NCBI GenBank assembly: GCA_016714165.1
Contig: JADJNU010000002.1
Coordinates: forward strand, 992,001-1,056,000
Source: Bdellovibrionales bacterium
Lineage (GTDB): Bacteria; Bdellovibrionota; Bdellovibrionia; Bdellovibrionales; UBA1609
DNA: 64,000 nucleotides
Reading direction: 5' to 3'
In this document: positions 63,214 to 64,000 of the stretch, piece by piece
Numbering within the stretch: position 1 is the first letter of the stretch
How the letters are laid out: the number at the start of each line of letters is the position of its first letter
Notes under the pieces: generated by a model
Seen by the model: only the letters and a program-made list of their open reading frames with translations
Database searches by the model: none
What the model was told of the DNA's origin: nothing
Program-made: the position numbers and the translations under genes

Positions 63214-64000
63214 GGAGCAATTGAATACCGAGTCACCATCGGCCACTTATCGTTTGAAACAGCTTGAAACTCGCAACGAAGAGGCTTTGCAAGGCGGAGG
63301 CGACGATCGTGTCGTTAAACATAAGGAGGGTGGTCGCCTCACTGCCCGTGAACGTCTGGACATTTTGCTAGATCCTGGAAGTTTTGTCGAAATTGACCGT
63401 TTTGTAACTCATCGTTGTATCAATTTTGGTATGAGCACAAAGAAGGCTCCAGGCGATGGGGTGATCACTGGCTACGGAAGAATCAACGGAAAAATTGTCT
63501 ATGTCTACAGCCAGGATTTTACCGTTTTTGGTGGGAGCATGTCTCGGACTCAAGCCAACAAGATTTGTAAAATTATGGACCTTGCTCTAAAAAATGGATC
63601 TCCCATGATTGGTCTGAACGATTCCGGTGGGGCAAGGATTCAAGAGGGAGTTGAAGCTCTAGCTGGCTACGCTGATATCTTCCTTCGCAACGTCACCACC
63701 TCGGGCGTAGTCCCGCAGATCAGTGCAATCATGGGACCTTGCGCGGGCGGAGCCGTTTACAGTCCGAGCCTGACTGACTTCATTTTTATGGTAAAGAATT
63801 CAAGTTACATGTTCGTAACTGGCCCGGAGGTAATTAAAGCTGTCACCCACGAGGACGTGACCAAAGAAGCTCTGGGCGGAGCCGTCACTCATAGCCAAAA
63901 ATCCGGAGTCGCTCATTTCGCAACTGAAGACGACAAGAATTGTCTTTTGATGATTCGGGAATTGCTGAACTTCCTTCCATCCAACAATTTGGACGACACA
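63214..64000 (+). CDS. pccB: Acyl-CoA carboxylase carboxyltransferase beta subunit (PccB-like), partial
   Basis: Open from ATG 63214 to the window edge (262 codons, no stop), so the C-terminus is missing. GGGAGA precedes the start. The N-terminal part is the carboxyltransferase fold: RLTARERLDILLDPGSF, GDGVITGYGRINGK, FTVFGGSMSR, GLNDSGGARIQEGVEALAGYA and IMGPCAGGAVYSPSLTDF, the classical motifs of propionyl- or methylcrotonyl-CoA carboxylase. It would carboxylate propionyl-CoA or a relative with the biotin subunit encoded elsewhere. Confidence 0.93.

Overview
The window reads as chromosomal DNA of a Gram-negative bacterium of the Bdellovibrionota (Bdellovibrio-like, formerly deltaproteobacterial). 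This is inferred from several lineage markers: a TIGR02147-type regulator, a protein ending in a CFI-box-like tail, many exported proteins and lipoproteins of unknown function with F-x-N-C type lipoboxes, an FlhG-like MinD ATPase followed by a J-domain/HTH fusion, and Tad-type pilus genes beside PilT. Genes are dense, mostly in tight operons with 4-nt ATGA overlaps. No tRNA, rRNA, CRISPR array, insertion sequence or prophage was recognised.

Layout. 1-1400: the N-terminal part of a TadE/G-like pseudopilin-type protein that leaves the window on the minus strand. 1577-5451: exported protein, two peptide ABC permeases and NagZ, with in-frame stops in the second permease and in nagZ. 5480-8452: a cobalamin riboswitch in front of a BtuB-like receptor and TonB. 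8527-11055: a small basic protein, an outer-membrane barrel and a lipoprotein, with a 42-bp inverted repeat between the last two. 11403-17301: galU, priA, a zinc-ribbon/CFI-box protein and a FAD protein. 17503-28130: a housekeeping run rpsB-tsf-pyrH-frr-uppS-cdsA-rseP-tsaB-minD-like-J/HTH-rluD-pgeF. 28262-29732: two envelope proteins. 29587-35906 (minus): an arginine/ornithine succinyl-transfer cluster, astC (frameshifted), an M20 deacylase, astA, astD, then mltG. 36052-40582: TPR/SH3 protein, cNMP-binding protein, PerM, BamD, TPR protein, Hpt. 40627-50693 (minus): barrel protein, rimO, LolA-like lipoprotein, comF, rlmH, a nadD-rsfS fusion, obgE, rpmA, rplU and rng. 50918-53021: pilT, a small exported protein and acyP. 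53093-57259: a nucleoside-breakdown operon deoC-deoA (frameshifted)-punA-amidohydrolase. 57414-61548: a secreted subtilase and an accessory trio made of a TIGR02147 regulator divergent from a small secreted protein and a lipoprotein. 61913-64000: asnS and the start of an acyl-CoA carboxylase beta subunit.

How the genes fit together. The 17-28 kb block makes proteins and the envelope (ribosome and tRNA modification, undecaprenyl and CDP-diglyceride lipid synthesis, envelope proteolysis). The 29-36 kb and 53-57 kb blocks look catabolic, turning arginine/ornithine and nucleosides into central metabolites, which suits a predator or scavenger feeding on macromolecule breakdown products. The B12 block is a self-contained import unit under riboswitch control.

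The most striking property is four single-base lesions in otherwise well-preserved genes (peptide permease TGA, nagZ TAA, astC -1, deoA -1). They may be real decay, recoding (deoA has a perfect A AAA AAC slippery heptamer exactly where the frame must shift) or assembly error; read-level data would decide. I did not find a clearly new defence or mobile system. The best candidates for undescribed biology are the TIGR02147/secreted-protein/lipoprotein module, the M20-containing Ast cluster, the long inverted repeat at 9670-9811 and the B12 riboswitch expression platform.
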